Source of the DNA: Sediminibacterium sp. KACHI17
GTDB lineage: Bacteria > Bacteroidota > Bacteroidia > Chitinophagales > Chitinophagaceae
Direction of reading: 5' to 3'
Assembly: GCF_040362915.1 (NCBI RefSeq)
Contig: NZ_AP029612.1
Span: forward strand, 1,240,001-1,304,000
Length of the DNA stretch: 64,000 nucleotides
Below the pieces are notes generated by a model. That model saw only the letters and a list, made by a program, of their open reading frames with translations, did not search any database and was not told the DNA's origin. The position numbers were made by a program, and so were the translations under genes. Each line of letters opens with the position of its first letter. Position 1 is the first letter of the stretch. Positions 50,393-60,558 of the stretch are shown here, piece by piece.

Positions 50393-52783
50393 ATGCTTTT
50401 GATCGGAAAAAGAGTTGTTTTAGAATATGGCATCTTGACTGTATTGTTAATGATCCTGCTCAATTCCTGTTCCGTTCAGCAACGTACCACAGTTAGAGAC
50501 TACCCCACAAATAAACCTTTTGTCTATAGCAACAAGATCAATATCGTCAATGACCTTCCCAAAGATGAGAAAAAACGATTAACTTATGAACTAGAGAATT
50601 ATTGGGATGATAGTCTGCAAGTCAGATTAGTGCAGCGATATCTGGTAGGCTATTTACTTAAAAAGCCACCGGTATTCGATAGCAGCAATATCGATCGTTC
50701 GATCAACTTCATGAAAGCCTACCTGAATAGTCAGGGTTATTTCTATTCAAATTTCAAGGATTCTGTTTTTATTGACACAGTTAAAAGTCAATTACGAACA
50801 AATGTCATAATGGACATTACTACAGGAAAGAACATAACGATCGATTCTGTTTCCTATAATTTTCAAGATTCTGGATTAAAAAAGTTGGTTGACGCTGAAA
50901 TTTCAAAAAGCCTTTTAAAAAAAGGCGGGCGGTATACCAAACAAGTGATCAGTGATGAATTAGACAGGCTTACAAATTTATTTCGCCAAAATGGATACTA
51001 CAATTTTAGCAGAGATGGCTTGAGAGCAATTGTTGATACATTGGATAGCGAACTGTTACAATTAACATTGGATCCTTTCAAACAAGCACAACTGATTGCT
51101 GATGCAGCAAAGAAAAGAAATGAAAATCCCAGTTGGGATATCACCATCACGAGCACAAACAATCAGATTGATTCAACAGGATTGAAACAATTCAGTTTCG
51201 GTAACATTTATTATTATCCTGAAACCAATCTGTATGATATTCCTGATAGTGTAAAGAGAAAAACTGATTTCCTTGTAGATACTTTTAGAAGTGGCATCGT
51301 TAAATACAAGCAAGGATTGTTTCGCTTCAGACCTATGCGTGAACATACGTACTTCAAAAGAGGAGATAAATATAATGAGGCTGACTACTTCAAAACCATC
51401 AATACCCTTGGACAATTGGGTGCCTGGCAACAGGTAGATGCCATTCTAGAACCTCGAGACAAAGACTCGCTGGATGTTCATTTATTCATGGTACCCGCCA
51501 TCAAACAATCGGTAGCAGCGGAACTGGAAGGCAGTCGAAATTCAGGAGATGTCATAACGGGTAATACACTCGGTATTTCCATGAATCTTAGTTATAACAA
51601 TAAAAACAGATGGAGACAAGCCATACAGCAACAAACAGTACTGAGAACTGGTGTTGAACTGAACTTACTCAATCAGGCCAACAATCCACTCTTGCAGACA
51701 TTCTTGGTTAGCGCAAGTCATACTTATGCTTTTCCACGTATCCTCACTCCTTTTCGTAATTGGGGTACTTCAAAAAAAATAGAAAATAAAAAGACCTTAC
51801 TGACCCTTAATAGCTCTTATATTGATCGAAGAAATTTTTACAAAGTAAATTCCTTTACTGCCAGTATTGGTTATGAGTGGAGAAGCAGAAAAAGAAATGG
51901 TGATCATCTATGGCTGTATAAGCCTTTGAATGTTGAATTGTATGGTATTACCCGATTGGCCGGATTGGACACTCTGATTCAAAAAAATCCATTCCTCCAA
52001 GCATCCTTCAATGAAGGAAATATTGTTAGTCAAAGTTTATCTTTCATCCGCACAGGTACCAGTAGAGTTAACAGAAACAGAAGTCACTATTTCAGAGTCG
52101 GTATAGAAGAAGCCGGTGGATTATTTGGACTATTACCCGGGTTAAAAAATAACATTTACCGCTATATCAAAACCGAAACAGAATATCGTTCTGTGACCCG
52201 TTATGATAAATCTGAATTAGCCTATCGAGCATTTGCAGGTGTAGGATATAATTATGGCAATGATCCACGTATCGGAAGAACATTACCATTCTTCAAACAG
52301 TTCATTGCTGGTGGACCTTACAGCATGCGTGCATGGGGGCTTAGACAATTAGGACTGGGTAGTTCTATTTTCAGTGATACCGTAAACAGTTCCTATCGTG
52401 ATCGTTTTGGAGATATTCAATTGGAGAGTAATATCGAATATCGTTTCACACTATTGTCATTGGGATCGTTCAAAGTGGGCAGTGCCTTTTTTGCAGACAT
52501 TGGCAATATCTGGAACATCAAAAGAAACAATCAGGATCCTGATTCAAAATTCTCTTTCAGTAATCTGGCTCGTGATCTTGCCATTGGTGTAGGTACAGGA
52601 CTCAGGTTCGACTTCTCTTATTTTCTGATACGATTTGATTTTGCTTATCGGGTAAAAGACCCTGCTAGAAATAGTAATGGTGGTTGGATGAGCATTAAAG
52701 ATTTTGTATGGTCGGAGACGAGACCTTCCGGACTCAAGATCAATAATATGGCGTTACAGTTCGGTATTGGTCTTCCCTTCTGA
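50393..52783 (+). CDS. Omp85 (BamA/TamA) family outer membrane protein
   Basis: 796 residues from ATG 50393; TTG 50387 is also in frame. A lipoprotein-type signal (LLMILLNSCSVQQ) is unusual for Omp85 proteins but common in Bacteroidota TamA-like ones. POTRA-like repeats run through about 40-340 (IDRSINFMKAYLNSQGYFYSNF; LTNLFRQNGYYNFS), then the surface-antigen barrel (about 370-796) with FKQFIAGGPYSMRAWGLRQLG, FRFDFSYFLIRFDFAY and the end GLKINNMALQFGIGLPF. It inserts or assembles outer-membrane proteins. Its last 30 bases overlap the 3' end of the convergent truB gene. Confidence 0.9.
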   Translation: MLLIGKRVVLEYGILTVLLMILLNSCSVQQRTTVRDYPTNKPFVYSNKINIVNDLPKDEKKRLTYELENYWDDSLQVRLVQRYLVGYLLKKPPVFDSSNIDRSINFMKAYLNSQGYFYSNFKDSVFIDTVKSQLRTNVIMDITTGKNITIDSVSYNFQDSGLKKLVDAEISKSLLKKGGRYTKQVISDELDRLTNLFRQNGYYNFSRDGLRAIVDTLDSELLQLTLDPFKQAQLIADAAKKRNENPSWDITITSTNNQIDSTGLKQFSFGNIYYYPETNLYDIPDSVKRKTDFLVDTFRSGIVKYKQGLFRFRPMREHTYFKRGDKYNEADYFKTINTLGQLGAWQQVDAILEPRDKDSLDVHLFMVPAIKQSVAAELEGSRNSGDVITGNTLGISMNLSYNNKNRWRQAIQQQTVLRTGVELNLLNQANNPLLQTFLVSASHTYAFPRILTPFRNWGTSKKIENKKTLLTLNSSYIDRRNFYKVNSFTASIGYEWRSRKRNGDHLWLYKPLNVELYGITRLAGLDTLIQKNPFLQASFNEGNIVSQSLSFIRTGTSRVNRNRSHYFRVGIEEAGGLFGLLPGLKNNIYRYIKTETEYRSVTRYDKSELAYRAFAGVGYNYGNDPRIGRTLPFFKQFIAGGPYSMRAWGLRQLGLGSSIFSDTVNSSYRDRFGDIQLESNIEYRFTLLSLGSFKVGSAFFADIGNIWNIKRNNQDPDSKFSFSNLARDLAIGVGTGLRFDFSYFLIRFDFAYRVKDPARNSNGGWMSIKDFVWSETRPSGLKINNMALQFGIGLPF

Positions 52784-53485
52784 TTGCTGTTTGAGTGTTG
52801 CGATCTCTTGTTCAAAAGCATCAAGACTGAGTGCATCTTCCACAGAAAAGATCCCGATTCTGGTTCTACGCAAACTACTCATATAGCCACCTACTCCTAA
52901 AGCGGCGCCAAAATCATTTGCCAAACTCCTGATATATGTACCTGTTGAACATACAACGCGAAAGTGCAGGATGGGTAACTCTATTTTTTCGATCACGAAC
53001 TGATGAATCGTAACAGGTCGAGGTTCTAAAACAACATTCTCTCCTTTTCGTGCTGCCAGGTATACCGGTTTCCCATCTTTTTTTATGGCGGAATGCGCAG
53101 GTGGAACCTGCATGATAGGACCTGTAAATAATGCTGTGGCATTATTTATTTGTTCCGCTGTTAGATGGCTGATGTCTTTCAGATTTTCAGGAGTTGATTC
53201 CAGATCATAGGTCGGAGTTGTAGCACCGAGCGTAAATGTTCCGGTGTACTCTTTTTCCATCCCCATATATTCATTGATCTTCTTCGTGAATTTTCCGGTA
53301 CATATGATCAATAAACCTGTGGCCAGTGGATCTAGGGTACCCGCATGCCCAACTTTTGAAATGCGCGTGAGGATACGCACTTTTTTTACGGCATCAAAAG
53401 AAGTCCATTCCAATGGCTTATCTATCAGAATTACTTTACCATCAAGATAAGGTTGTAATGCAGGATGTATTTCTTTTTGTCGCAT
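52754..53485 (-). CDS. truB: tRNA pseudouridine-55 synthase
   Basis: 243 residues. N-terminal LIDKPLEWTSFDAVKKV, catalytic aspartate in GHAGTLDPLATGLLIICTG (G-T-L-D), then YTGTFTLGATTPTYD and the RNA-binding C-terminal region with CSTGTYIRSLANDFGAALG. It makes pseudouridine at U55 of the T-loop of tRNA. ATG 53485; the C-terminus lacks a PUA extension, as in short TruB forms. proS lies 36 bases upstream on the same strand and may share its transcript. The 3' end overlaps the Omp85 gene by 30 bases. Confidence 0.95.
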   Translation of the reverse strand: MRQKEIHPALQPYLDGKVILIDKPLEWTSFDAVKKVRILTRISKVGHAGTLDPLATGLLIICTGKFTKKINEYMGMEKEYTGTFTLGATTPTYDLESTPENLKDISHLTAEQINNATALFTGPIMQVPPAHSAIKKDGKPVYLAARKGENVVLEPRPVTIHQFVIEKIELPILHFRVVCSTGTYIRSLANDFGAALGVGGYMSSLRRTRIGIFSVEDALSLDAFEQEIATLKQQSEGKTNTEL

Positions 53486-53521
53486 CAGCGGATTGATTTA
53501 TTTGCACGAATGCCGTGAATA

Positions 53522-55000
53522 CTAGTATGCTCTTGCAAATAAAACCCTTTGTGCCGATGGTTTTCCGGTGAGTATACAAACACCTGCTTCAGGTTGATTA
53601 TCCAATGGGATACAACGGATCGTAGCCTTGGTCAATTCTTTGATCTTATCCTCTGTTTCAGCGGTACCATCCCAATGAGCAGCAATAAATCCACCTTTGG
53701 TATCCAGCAATTGTACAAATTCATCCCAACTATTCGCAGGAGTAATATGTTCATCACGAAATTGCTTTGCTCTGTTATAAATATTTTGCTGGATCTCTTC
53801 TAACAGATTTTGAATATAGTTTGAAAGTCCTTCCAAAGAAACCGTATTCTTTTCCTTGGTATCTCTTCTTGCTATCTCTGCTACATTGTTTTCAAGATCG
53901 CGAGCGCCGATTGCCACGCGAACAGGAACCCCTTTCAATTCATATTCTGCAAATTTCCATCCTGGTCTGGAATTATCACTATCATCATACTTAACAGAAA
54001 TCCCTAAGGCCTTGAGTTCTTTCATCAACTGATGTACACGTGCATCGATCTGTGCTTTCTGCTCCTCTCCTTTAAAAATTGGAACGATCACCACCTGTAA
54101 TGGTGCAATGCGTGGCGGTAAAACCAAGCCACTATCATCACTGTGCGCCATCACCAAGGCACCAATTAAACGGGTACTCACACCCCAACTGGTAGCCCAC
54201 ACATATTCCAGTTTATTGTTCTTATCACTGAATTTTACATCAAATGCTTTTGCGAAATTCTGACCAAGAAAATGAGAGGTACCAGCCTGTAATGCCTTCC
54301 CATCTTGCATCATAGCTTCAATACAATAAGTATCTTCTGCTCCTGCAAAACGTTCATTCGGGGTTTTCACACCCTTGATCACAGGAACAGCCATCCAATT
54401 TTCTACGAAATCGGCATATACATTCAGCATTTTTACTGTTTCCTCAACAGCTTCTTCTTTTGTGGCATGAGCCGTATGTCCCTCTTGCCACAGAAATTCT
54501 GCTGTACGAAGAAATAAACGAGTCCTCATTTCCCATCTCACCACATTCGCCCATTGGTTCACCAGAATGGGAAGATCACGGTAAGATTGAATCCATGTTT
54601 TATAAGTATTCCAGATAATAGCTTCACTGGTTGGACGAACGACCAGTTCTTCCTCCAGCTTAGCTTCAGGATCTACGATCAGCTTTCCTTTATTAGCAGG
54701 ATCTGTTTTCAAACGATAGTGGGTAACAACCGCACATTCCTTTGCAAAACCCTCTGCATTCTTTTCTTCAGCTTCAAATAAACTTTTGGGAATAAAGAGT
54801 GGGAAATACGCATTCTGATGACCCGTTTCCTTGAACATACGATCCATAACATCACGCATATTCTCCCAAAGTGCAAAGCCATATGGTTTGATGACCATAC
54901 AACCCCTAACGGCACTATAATCTGCCAATCCGCCTTTAATAATCAGGTCATTATACCACTGAGAATAGTCTTGCGCCCGGGAAGTGATTTCCTTACTCAT
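53522..55000 (-). CDS. proS: Prolyl-tRNA synthetase, short (eukaryote/archaea-like) form
   Basis: 492 residues, class II synthetase without the bacterial editing insertion. Motif 2 region [26 protein letters not shown], motif 3 region [34 protein letters not shown], then the anticodon-binding domain and the zinc-binding-type C-terminal tail ending RVLFARAY. It charges tRNA-Pro. The short form is typical of Bacteroidota, and its lack of an editing domain is expected for the type. The ATG at 55000 begins [20 protein letters not shown]. Confidence 0.96.
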   Translation of the reverse strand: MSKEITSRAQDYSQWYNDLIIKGGLADYSAVRGCMVIKPYGFALWENMRDVMDRMFKETGHQNAYFPLFIPKSLFEAEEKNAEGFAKECAVVTHYRLKTDPANKGKLIVDPEAKLEEELVVRPTSEAIIWNTYKTWIQSYRDLPILVNQWANVVRWEMRTRLFLRTAEFLWQEGHTAHATKEEAVEETVKMLNVYADFVENWMAVPVIKGVKTPNERFAGAEDTYCIEAMMQDGKALQAGTSHFLGQNFAKAFDVKFSDKNNKLEYVWATSWGVSTRLIGALVMAHSDDSGLVLPPRIAPLQVVIVPIFKGEEQKAQIDARVHQLMKELKALGISVKYDDSDNSRPGWKFAEYELKGVPVRVAIGARDLENNVAEIARRDTKEKNTVSLEGLSNYIQNLLEEIQQNIYNRAKQFRDEHITPANSWDEFVQLLDTKGGFIAAHWDGTAETEDKIKELTKATIRCIPLDNQPEAGVCILTGKPSAQRVLFARAY

Positions 55001-55138
55001 AATAATTTATAGTTCTCTTAACAAAATAGATTGCTTACAGTTGTTAGTTGGCAAACTAATTGCCGCTATTTACACGAAGTCTGCAACAGCGCAAATGTAT
55101 GTAACTTCGCATTATATAACCTTCTCAATACCGATGTT

Positions 55139-55915
55139 ATGAAAAGAATGCTACTTGGCTCATTACTCACCATCGGACTCCTTTCGGGATGTTCGACAGC
55201 TTATCAGAGTGGACAAACCCCTGATGATGTTTATTATTCACCCGGCAGAGATGGCGGCAATAAGCGTGAAGAAGAGAAGGTTAAAGAGCAGCAGGAACGC
55301 TATGAAGAATATCTCAGCAGCCAGGATGACCGCTACCTGCGTATGAAAGTAGCGAACAGAAATCGTTGGTCAGGCATCGATGATTTTGATTATTGGCACG
55401 ATAGCCGATATGACTTTGGCAGATACAATGGCTTTAGTAATTGGAATAGTTTTTATACCTGGAACAATCCATGGAATCCTTCTTTCAACTATGGCTTCTG
55501 GAGAATGCAGCCGGGATTTGGATTTGGATGGGGATGGAACAATCCAATGTATACTGTAATAGCTTATGCATCACCTAAATTCTACTCAGGTGGACGAACT
55601 TCAGGAAGCAATCTTTCTGCTTACCGCAATACCAAAGGATTCAGTAATACCAATGGCAGATACTATAATGCCAAAACAGGATCATACATGAATACTAACA
55701 ATGGCTCATCCAGTTTTGGAAGTTTATTGAAACGTGTATTCACCAGCAGTCCAGCAAACTCAGATTTAGGTTCTAGTTTCGACAGACCTGTAAGGAGTTT
55801 CTCAAACAGCAATGGCTCATCTGCAACTCCAAGTAGTTCTGCAGGGGGTAATAGCGGCGGTGTGAAAAGTTCAGGTAGTAGCGCTACTTCCGGTCGAGGA
55901 GGAAGAGGTAATTAA
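55139..55915 (+). CDS. Low-complexity lipoprotein of unknown function
   Basis: 258 residues from ATG 55139 (MKRMLLGSLLTIGLLSGCST; lipobox L-S-G-C). A charged segment with coiled-coil-like character (NKREEEKVKEQQERYEEYLS) is followed by an aromatic-rich middle (WNSFYTWNNPWNPSFNYGFW, GFGFGWGWNNP). The C-terminal 70 residues are almost only Ser, Gly, Asn and Ala, ending GRGGRGN. No known domain is recognised. It is probably tethered to the outer membrane with a flexible tail. The following OmpP1/FadL-like gene starts 76 bases later and is probably co-transcribed. Confidence 0.8.
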   Translation: MKRMLLGSLLTIGLLSGCSTAYQSGQTPDDVYYSPGRDGGNKREEEKVKEQQERYEEYLSSQDDRYLRMKVANRNRWSGIDDFDYWHDSRYDFGRYNGFSNWNSFYTWNNPWNPSFNYGFWRMQPGFGFGWGWNNPMYTVIAYASPKFYSGGRTSGSNLSAYRNTKGFSNTNGRYYNAKTGSYMNTNNGSSSFGSLLKRVFTSSPANSDLGSSFDRPVRSFSNSNGSSATPSSSAGGNSGGVKSSGSSATSGRGGRGN

Positions 55916-55991
55916 CATTTATTCTTAGGGCAATAACAAACATCAGGTGCAACTCACCTAATACTAAACCTATACCCAAACAGATTATAAC

Positions 55992-57521
55992 ATGAAAATA
56001 TATTTACTATCCCTGACGCTGATGATAACATTGTTTGCATCAGCACAAAATCCTGATTACTCATTAAGAACTGCATGGTTCACACAGAATGGTTCTGCCA
56101 GAAACATTGCAACAGGTGGTGTGATGGGTTCATTAGGAGGCGAAATCACAGCCAACCACGTAAACCCTGCAGGTATTGGATTATTCAAAACCAATGAATT
56201 TGTTTTATCTCCAGGATTTTTATTGAACAATAATAAATTCAAGTACCGCGGTACGGATACACTCAATAACAAAAATAATTTTGGGTATGGTGCTTCCGGT
56301 ATCATTTTAAGCACCGGTACTAACAGAAAAAGTAAATGGACCAGTAGTGCCTTTGCCCTCTCTGTAAATCAACTGGCTAGTTATAACAACAGAATACAGT
56401 TCAAGGGATTCAATAACATGAGTTCTTTCTCAGAACAATATCTCGAAGAACTGACGCGTGATCTTGCCGATACCAATGCAGCATTGAGCAACTACATTTT
56501 CGGTTCTTCTCTGGCTTTCAGGACCTTCTTAGTGGATACAGCGAATAATGCCAGTGGTAACTTCATCGGTTATCAGAGTTTGGTTCCGATCTCAACCGGC
56601 GTAAATCAATCTTATGATGCTACGACAAGAGGCGGATACCATGAGATCGCACTTGGTGTGGCAGGTAATATGGAAGATAAAATGTATGTTGGTGGTAGTC
56701 TTACCATCCCCGTGATCAGCTATTCACGCGACCTTGTTTACCGTGAAACAGATGCAACCAACGATCCTAATAATCAGTTTAGCAGTTTTGAATTTCGTGA
56801 AAATTTTACGTCCCAGGGTTTAGGTATTGGAGCCAAAATTGGTACCATTTATAAACCCAAAGAGCACTGGAGAATTGGTTTTGCGTTTCACACGCCACAG
56901 TTCATCACTTTTAAAGACAGGGTGCGTGCTTCTATGACAGCCAATACAGAAAGCTATGCCGGTATACGTTCAGAGAATAGCGATAACCTGAATAGCGGTA
57001 ATCCAGGCAACAGCAACTACAATCTGGTTACACCCTGGAGAGCCATTGTAAGTGCCAGCTATGTATTCAGAGAGATCAAGGATACACGCAGACAAAGAGC
57101 ATTCATCAGTGCAGATCTGGAATATGTGAACTATCGTGGTTCAAGATTTTCAGCAGAAGACAAGAATGATCAGGCACTTGTAAATTATTATAACCTCTTA
57201 AACGATGTTATCAAAGACACATATAAAGGAAACATCAATTTCCGCTTAGGGGGTGAATTGAAATTTCATACCGTTATGTTCCGTTTGGGTGGTGCATTTT
57301 ACGGAAGTCCATATGCAGAGGATGAACTAAAAGCCAATCGCATCCTGGCTACCGGTGGTATTGGGTATCGTGATAAAGGTATCTTCATCGACCTTAGCTA
57401 TGCACATGCATTTAATCGTGATGTACAGTTTGCATATCGTCTCAATGATAAACCCAACACTTTTGCTGAGCAAAGAGGATCTAGAGGTTCGGTGATGTTG
57501 ACATTTGGATTTAAGTTCTGA
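55992..57521 (+). CDS. OmpP1/FadL-like outer membrane protein
   Basis: 509 residues: signal peptide (MKIYLLSLTLMITLFASAQ), then N-terminal GSARNIATGGVMGSLGGEITANHVNPAGIGLF (the S-A-R-N-x-A-x-G-G motif plus NPAG, as in Bacteroidota OmpP1/FadL/TodX proteins). Many barrel strands follow to the end GSVMLTFGFKF. Members let hydrophobic compounds cross the outer membrane; the substrate here is unknown. It lies 5 bases from the stop of the convergent miaA, leaving no terminator room. Confidence 0.87.
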   Translation: MKIYLLSLTLMITLFASAQNPDYSLRTAWFTQNGSARNIATGGVMGSLGGEITANHVNPAGIGLFKTNEFVLSPGFLLNNNKFKYRGTDTLNNKNNFGYGASGIILSTGTNRKSKWTSSAFALSVNQLASYNNRIQFKGFNNMSSFSEQYLEELTRDLADTNAALSNYIFGSSLAFRTFLVDTANNASGNFIGYQSLVPISTGVNQSYDATTRGGYHEIALGVAGNMEDKMYVGGSLTIPVISYSRDLVYRETDATNDPNNQFSSFEFRENFTSQGLGIGAKIGTIYKPKEHWRIGFAFHTPQFITFKDRVRASMTANTESYAGIRSENSDNLNSGNPGNSNYNLVTPWRAIVSASYVFREIKDTRRQRAFISADLEYVNYRGSRFSAEDKNDQALVNYYNLLNDVIKDTYKGNINFRLGGELKFHTVMFRLGGAFYGSPYAEDELKANRILATGGIGYRDKGIFIDLSYAHAFNRDVQFAYRLNDKPNTFAEQRGSRGSVMLTFGFKF

Positions 57522-57526
57522 TCGCA

Positions 57527-58441
57527 TTAAACAATACCTTGTTCATGCAGTATTTTTTGGATCTGCAGAACAGGATCTGCAGCAGCATTTACCCAGTGAA
57601 TGCTGCTGTCTTTTTTAAACCAGGTCATTTGTCTTTTAGCGTACTGCCGGGTATGTTGCTTGATCAATTCAACGGCTGTTTCATAAGATAATTTGCCATC
57701 CAAGTGATCAAAGAGTTCTTGATATCCGACGGTTTGTAATGCATTCAGCTGTTTGTACGGATACAATGCTTCTACTTCATTCAATAATCCCTGCTTCATC
57801 ATTTGATCGACACGAAGATTGATTCTTTCATTCAGTGCAGCCCTTTCCATCTCAAGTCCGATCTTGATGATCCGAAAAGGTCTTTCAACTTTTTTACCGA
57901 TCCTGAATTTTGTGATCGATGTACCAGTACCCTCCAACACTTCCAAAGCCCGCAATAAGCGATGTGGATTTTGCTGTTCACCTATTTGCCAAAAAAGAGG
58001 ATCGCGTGTTGCCACTTCATTTTGCAGCCAGGTCAATCCTTTTGTTTGATAATGATCATTCAATTGCTTCCGGACAGATGGATCTATTTCAGGCATATCA
58101 TCTATCCCTTCACAAAATGCTTTAATGTATAACCCCGTGCCACCGGTTAGCACCAGTGTAGCATGTTGTTGGAAGATATTAGCTGCTTTTTCCAATGCAT
58201 AGGTCTCATATAAACCTGCATTTACCTCTTCGTGAATCGAATGAGAAGCAATAAAATGATGAGGTACCAATTTAAGTTCGTCAACAGAAGGACGCGCAAC
58301 CCCAATATTCATTTCACGATAACATTGCCTTGAGTCGGCAGATAGGATCTCTGTTTGAAAGACTTGCGCCAATGCAATGGCAACCGCAGTTTTACCTACA
58401 GCCGTTGGACCAACAATCAATATGGCTGTATGAGACGACAA
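57527..58441 (-). CDS. miaA: tRNA dimethylallyltransferase
   Basis: 304 residues. P-loop ILIVGPTAVGKTAVAIALA at about 8-26, SADSRQCYREMNIGVARPS, then TGGTGLYIKAFCEGIDDMP and the C-terminal RQYAKRQMTWFKKDSSIHWV. It transfers dimethylallyl to adenosine-37 of tRNAs that read codons starting with U. The start is TTG at 58441: the frame closes at TAA (58447-58445) just upstream, so no ATG can be used before the P-loop. A pRiA4 ORF3-like gene lies 41 bases upstream on the same strand. Confidence 0.95.
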   Translation of the reverse strand: MSSHTAILIVGPTAVGKTAVAIALAQVFQTEILSADSRQCYREMNIGVARPSVDELKLVPHHFIASHSIHEEVNAGLYETYALEKAANIFQQHATLVLTGGTGLYIKAFCEGIDDMPEIDPSVRKQLNDHYQTKGLTWLQNEVATRDPLFWQIGEQQNPHRLLRALEVLEGTGTSITKFRIGKKVERPFRIIKIGLEMERAALNERINLRVDQMMKQGLLNEVEALYPYKQLNALQTVGYQELFDHLDGKLSYETAVELIKQHTRQYAKRQMTWFKKDSSIHWVNAAADPVLQIQKILHEQGIV

Positions 58442-58482
58442 TGATTACTGAATATCTTGACTACTGCTAAAAGATGTCTTTA

Positions 58483-59046
58483 TTAAAAATCTTCTTCTGT
58501 ACTTTCTTCCGCTCCAAAATCATCACCATCGGATTCACCCTCTTCACCTTCTTCGCCAAAACCATCCGATGCTTCTGTGAGATCATATTTCTCTTCAATA
58601 TCTGCGAATTTATCGCCCAACAGGCTTTTGGTACCATATTGCTGTGGACCAATACCTTCTACTCTGGAAGTTGCAGGATAGCTGAGTTTATTATTCTCTT
58701 CCTTACTTACATTGATCAGCTCAACAAGGAAAGTCCAGTTTTTTGCGAAATCATAGAGATAAATAAACTTTTGATTGGTATCACGGATCTCACTACCGAT
58801 GGTTGTCTCACTCATCAGGAGTGGCTCGGCTATATAAGATTTATCGTATCGCTCAAAGCTGATCTCACGACCACGTTGCCAGTTATCATTGCTCCGGAAA
58901 AAAGTAGCCTGATGCTTCTGATCAAACTCATAGGCTTTCAGGATCGCAAAATGTAGATCAATAAAGTATTGTGTATGCTTGATCACAATATCGCGATACA
59001 CCGCATCATCTTCTTCCAAATAAACCCTGAATTTCAGAACAGCCAT
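58483..59046 (-). CDS. pRiA4b ORF-3-like protein with acidic tail
   Basis: 187 residues. The N-terminal 150 match the plasmid pRiA4b ORF-3 family (KFRVYLEEDDAVYRDIVIKHTQYFIDLHFAILKAYEFD; the I-x-x-x-T-L-x-x-L-H-x-x-I-x-x-A pattern), here without flanking transposase or plasmid genes. The last 33 residues are almost wholly Glu, Asp, Gly and Ser (GEEGEEGESDGDDFG). Function unknown; similar folds mediate protein interactions. It sits between the CCA/poly(A) nucleotidyltransferase and miaA on one strand, so a link to RNA maturation is worth testing. Confidence 0.8.
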   Translation of the reverse strand: MAVLKFRVYLEEDDAVYRDIVIKHTQYFIDLHFAILKAYEFDQKHQATFFRSNDNWQRGREISFERYDKSYIAEPLLMSETTIGSEIRDTNQKFIYLYDFAKNWTFLVELINVSKEENNKLSYPATSRVEGIGPQQYGTKSLLGDKFADIEEKYDLTEASDGFGEEGEEGESDGDDFGAEESTEEDF

Positions 59047-59119
59047 TCCAAATGCTTAAGTCAATTAATAATAATGGATAACAACCGTATTGCTGTTATC
59101 AGAAATGCTAAAATACAAT

Positions 59120-60538
59120 TTATTCAACGGCTTCCAAGTTCAGCTCCCTACCCTTTTCCAACATAAATTTCCTTGCCGCTTCATATTCATTGGGGATCAG
59201 GCCATCCAATATGGCTTCGCGGATAGCATCTTTGATGATGCCTACTTGTCTGCCCGGGGTTAATCCAAATGTTGCCATGATCATTTCCCCGGTGATCGGT
59301 GGCTGCCAATTTCTGATTCGATCCGCATCCTCTACTTCCAACAGTCGCTCTTTCACCAGTTCGAAATTTTGAAGATACCTTTTTACCTTATGCTTGTTCT
59401 TACTGGTAATATCAGCCGAACATAACATCATCAATGCATCGATATCTTCACCGGCATCGAAGAGTAATCTTCGCACAGCACTATCCGTGATATTTTCTTT
59501 TGTAAGACTTATCGGTCTCAGATGAAGCAGTACGAGCTTCTGCACTTGCTTCATCTTTTCATTTAAAGGCAATTTCAATTTTGTAAAGATCTTAGGAACC
59601 ATTCTGGCACCTACCACTTCATGTCCATGAAACGTGAAGCCATGACCTTCTTCAAATCTTTTTGTTGCGGGCTTGCCGATATCATGCAAAAGAGCTGCCC
59701 ATCGTAACCAAAGATCATCGGTTGATGCAGCCATATTATCCAATACCTGTAGTGTATGATAAAAATTATCCTTATGCCCCAAGCCATCAATATATTCTGC
59801 TCCATGCAGATCCACCATTTGAGGAAAGATCTTATGCAGCAAACCGGTTTTGAATAAGAGATCCCATCCTACTGAAGGTTTTTCACAAAGCATGATCTTA
59901 TTCAGTTCATCTGTGATCCGCTCTTGGGATACAATACTGATCCGATGCACATTTGATGAGATGGCGGCCAATGTTTCAGGCACGATCGTATAGTTAAGTT
60001 GTGCCGCAAACCGAATAGCCCTCATCATACGCAAAGGGTCATCACTAAATGTTTGAGATGGTTCTAATGGAGTGATGATCTTTTTTTCTTGGATGGCCTG
60101 AATACCGTTGAACGGATCGATGAGTGAACCATAATCATGATCATTCAAACTAATAGCCATCGCATTGATGGTAAAATCACGTCTGTTTTGATCGTCTTCA
60201 ATAGTTCCGGGTGCCACTTCAGGTTTACGACTGTTTTGCGCATAACTTTCTTTACGTGCACCTACAAACTCAATTTCCAAGTCTTCGATCTTGATCTGTG
60301 CCGTTCCGAAATTTTTGAAGAAAGAAACATAGGGTTTAGGGTGGAATGATTCTGCCACTTTATGAGCCAGGGTGATCCCATCTCCGATACAAACAATATC
60401 AATATCCTTGGTAGCCCTGCCAATGATCTTATCACGCACAAACCCACCGATCAGGTAACAGGGCATATTCAGTGACGCCGCTGCTTTTCCTATCTGCTGA
60501 AAAATAAGTGCTTCTTTATCGGTACAAACAATATCCAT
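59120..60538 (-). CDS. CCA tRNA nucleotidyltransferase / poly(A) polymerase family protein with HD domain
   Basis: 472 residues from ATG 60538 ([17 protein letters not shown]); a TTG three codons upstream is in frame. Class II nucleotidyltransferase head: [28 protein letters not shown] (G-G-x-V-R-D and D-x-D). Then [13 protein letters not shown] and [15 protein letters not shown] central HD domain carries [18 protein letters not shown] (H-D) followed by [11 protein letters not shown]. It most likely adds or repairs the tRNA 3'-CCA end. The HD part may add phosphohydrolase activity, as in E. coli Cca. The GT9 gene lies 20 bases upstream, suggesting co-transcription. Confidence 0.92.
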   Translation of the reverse strand: MDIVCTDKEALIFQQIGKAAASLNMPCYLIGGFVRDKIIGRATKDIDIVCIGDGITLAHKVAESFHPKPYVSFFKNFGTAQIKIEDLEIEFVGARKESYAQNSRKPEVAPGTIEDDQNRRDFTINAMAISLNDHDYGSLIDPFNGIQAIQEKKIITPLEPSQTFSDDPLRMMRAIRFAAQLNYTIVPETLAAISSNVHRISIVSQERITDELNKIMLCEKPSVGWDLLFKTGLLHKIFPQMVDLHGAEYIDGLGHKDNFYHTLQVLDNMAASTDDLWLRWAALLHDIGKPATKRFEEGHGFTFHGHEVVGARMVPKIFTKLKLPLNEKMKQVQKLVLLHLRPISLTKENITDSAVRRLLFDAGEDIDALMMLCSADITSKNKHKVKRYLQNFELVKERLLEVEDADRIRNWQPPITGEMIMATFGLTPGRQVGIIKDAIREAILDGLIPNEYEAARKFMLEKGRELNLEAVE

Positions 60539-60558
60539 GCGCTGCAAAGGTAATTTGT

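Noticed and set aside
58474..58956. A 160-residue plus-strand frame opposite the pRiA4 ORF3-like gene
   Set aside because: Its long hydrophobic run comes from the acidic tail of the real gene read backwards; no start context or conserved motif.
58483..59046. A mobile element suggested by the plasmid pRiA4b ORF-3 family name
   Set aside because: No transposase, terminal inverted repeat or plasmid gene is nearby; the family is common in chromosomes.
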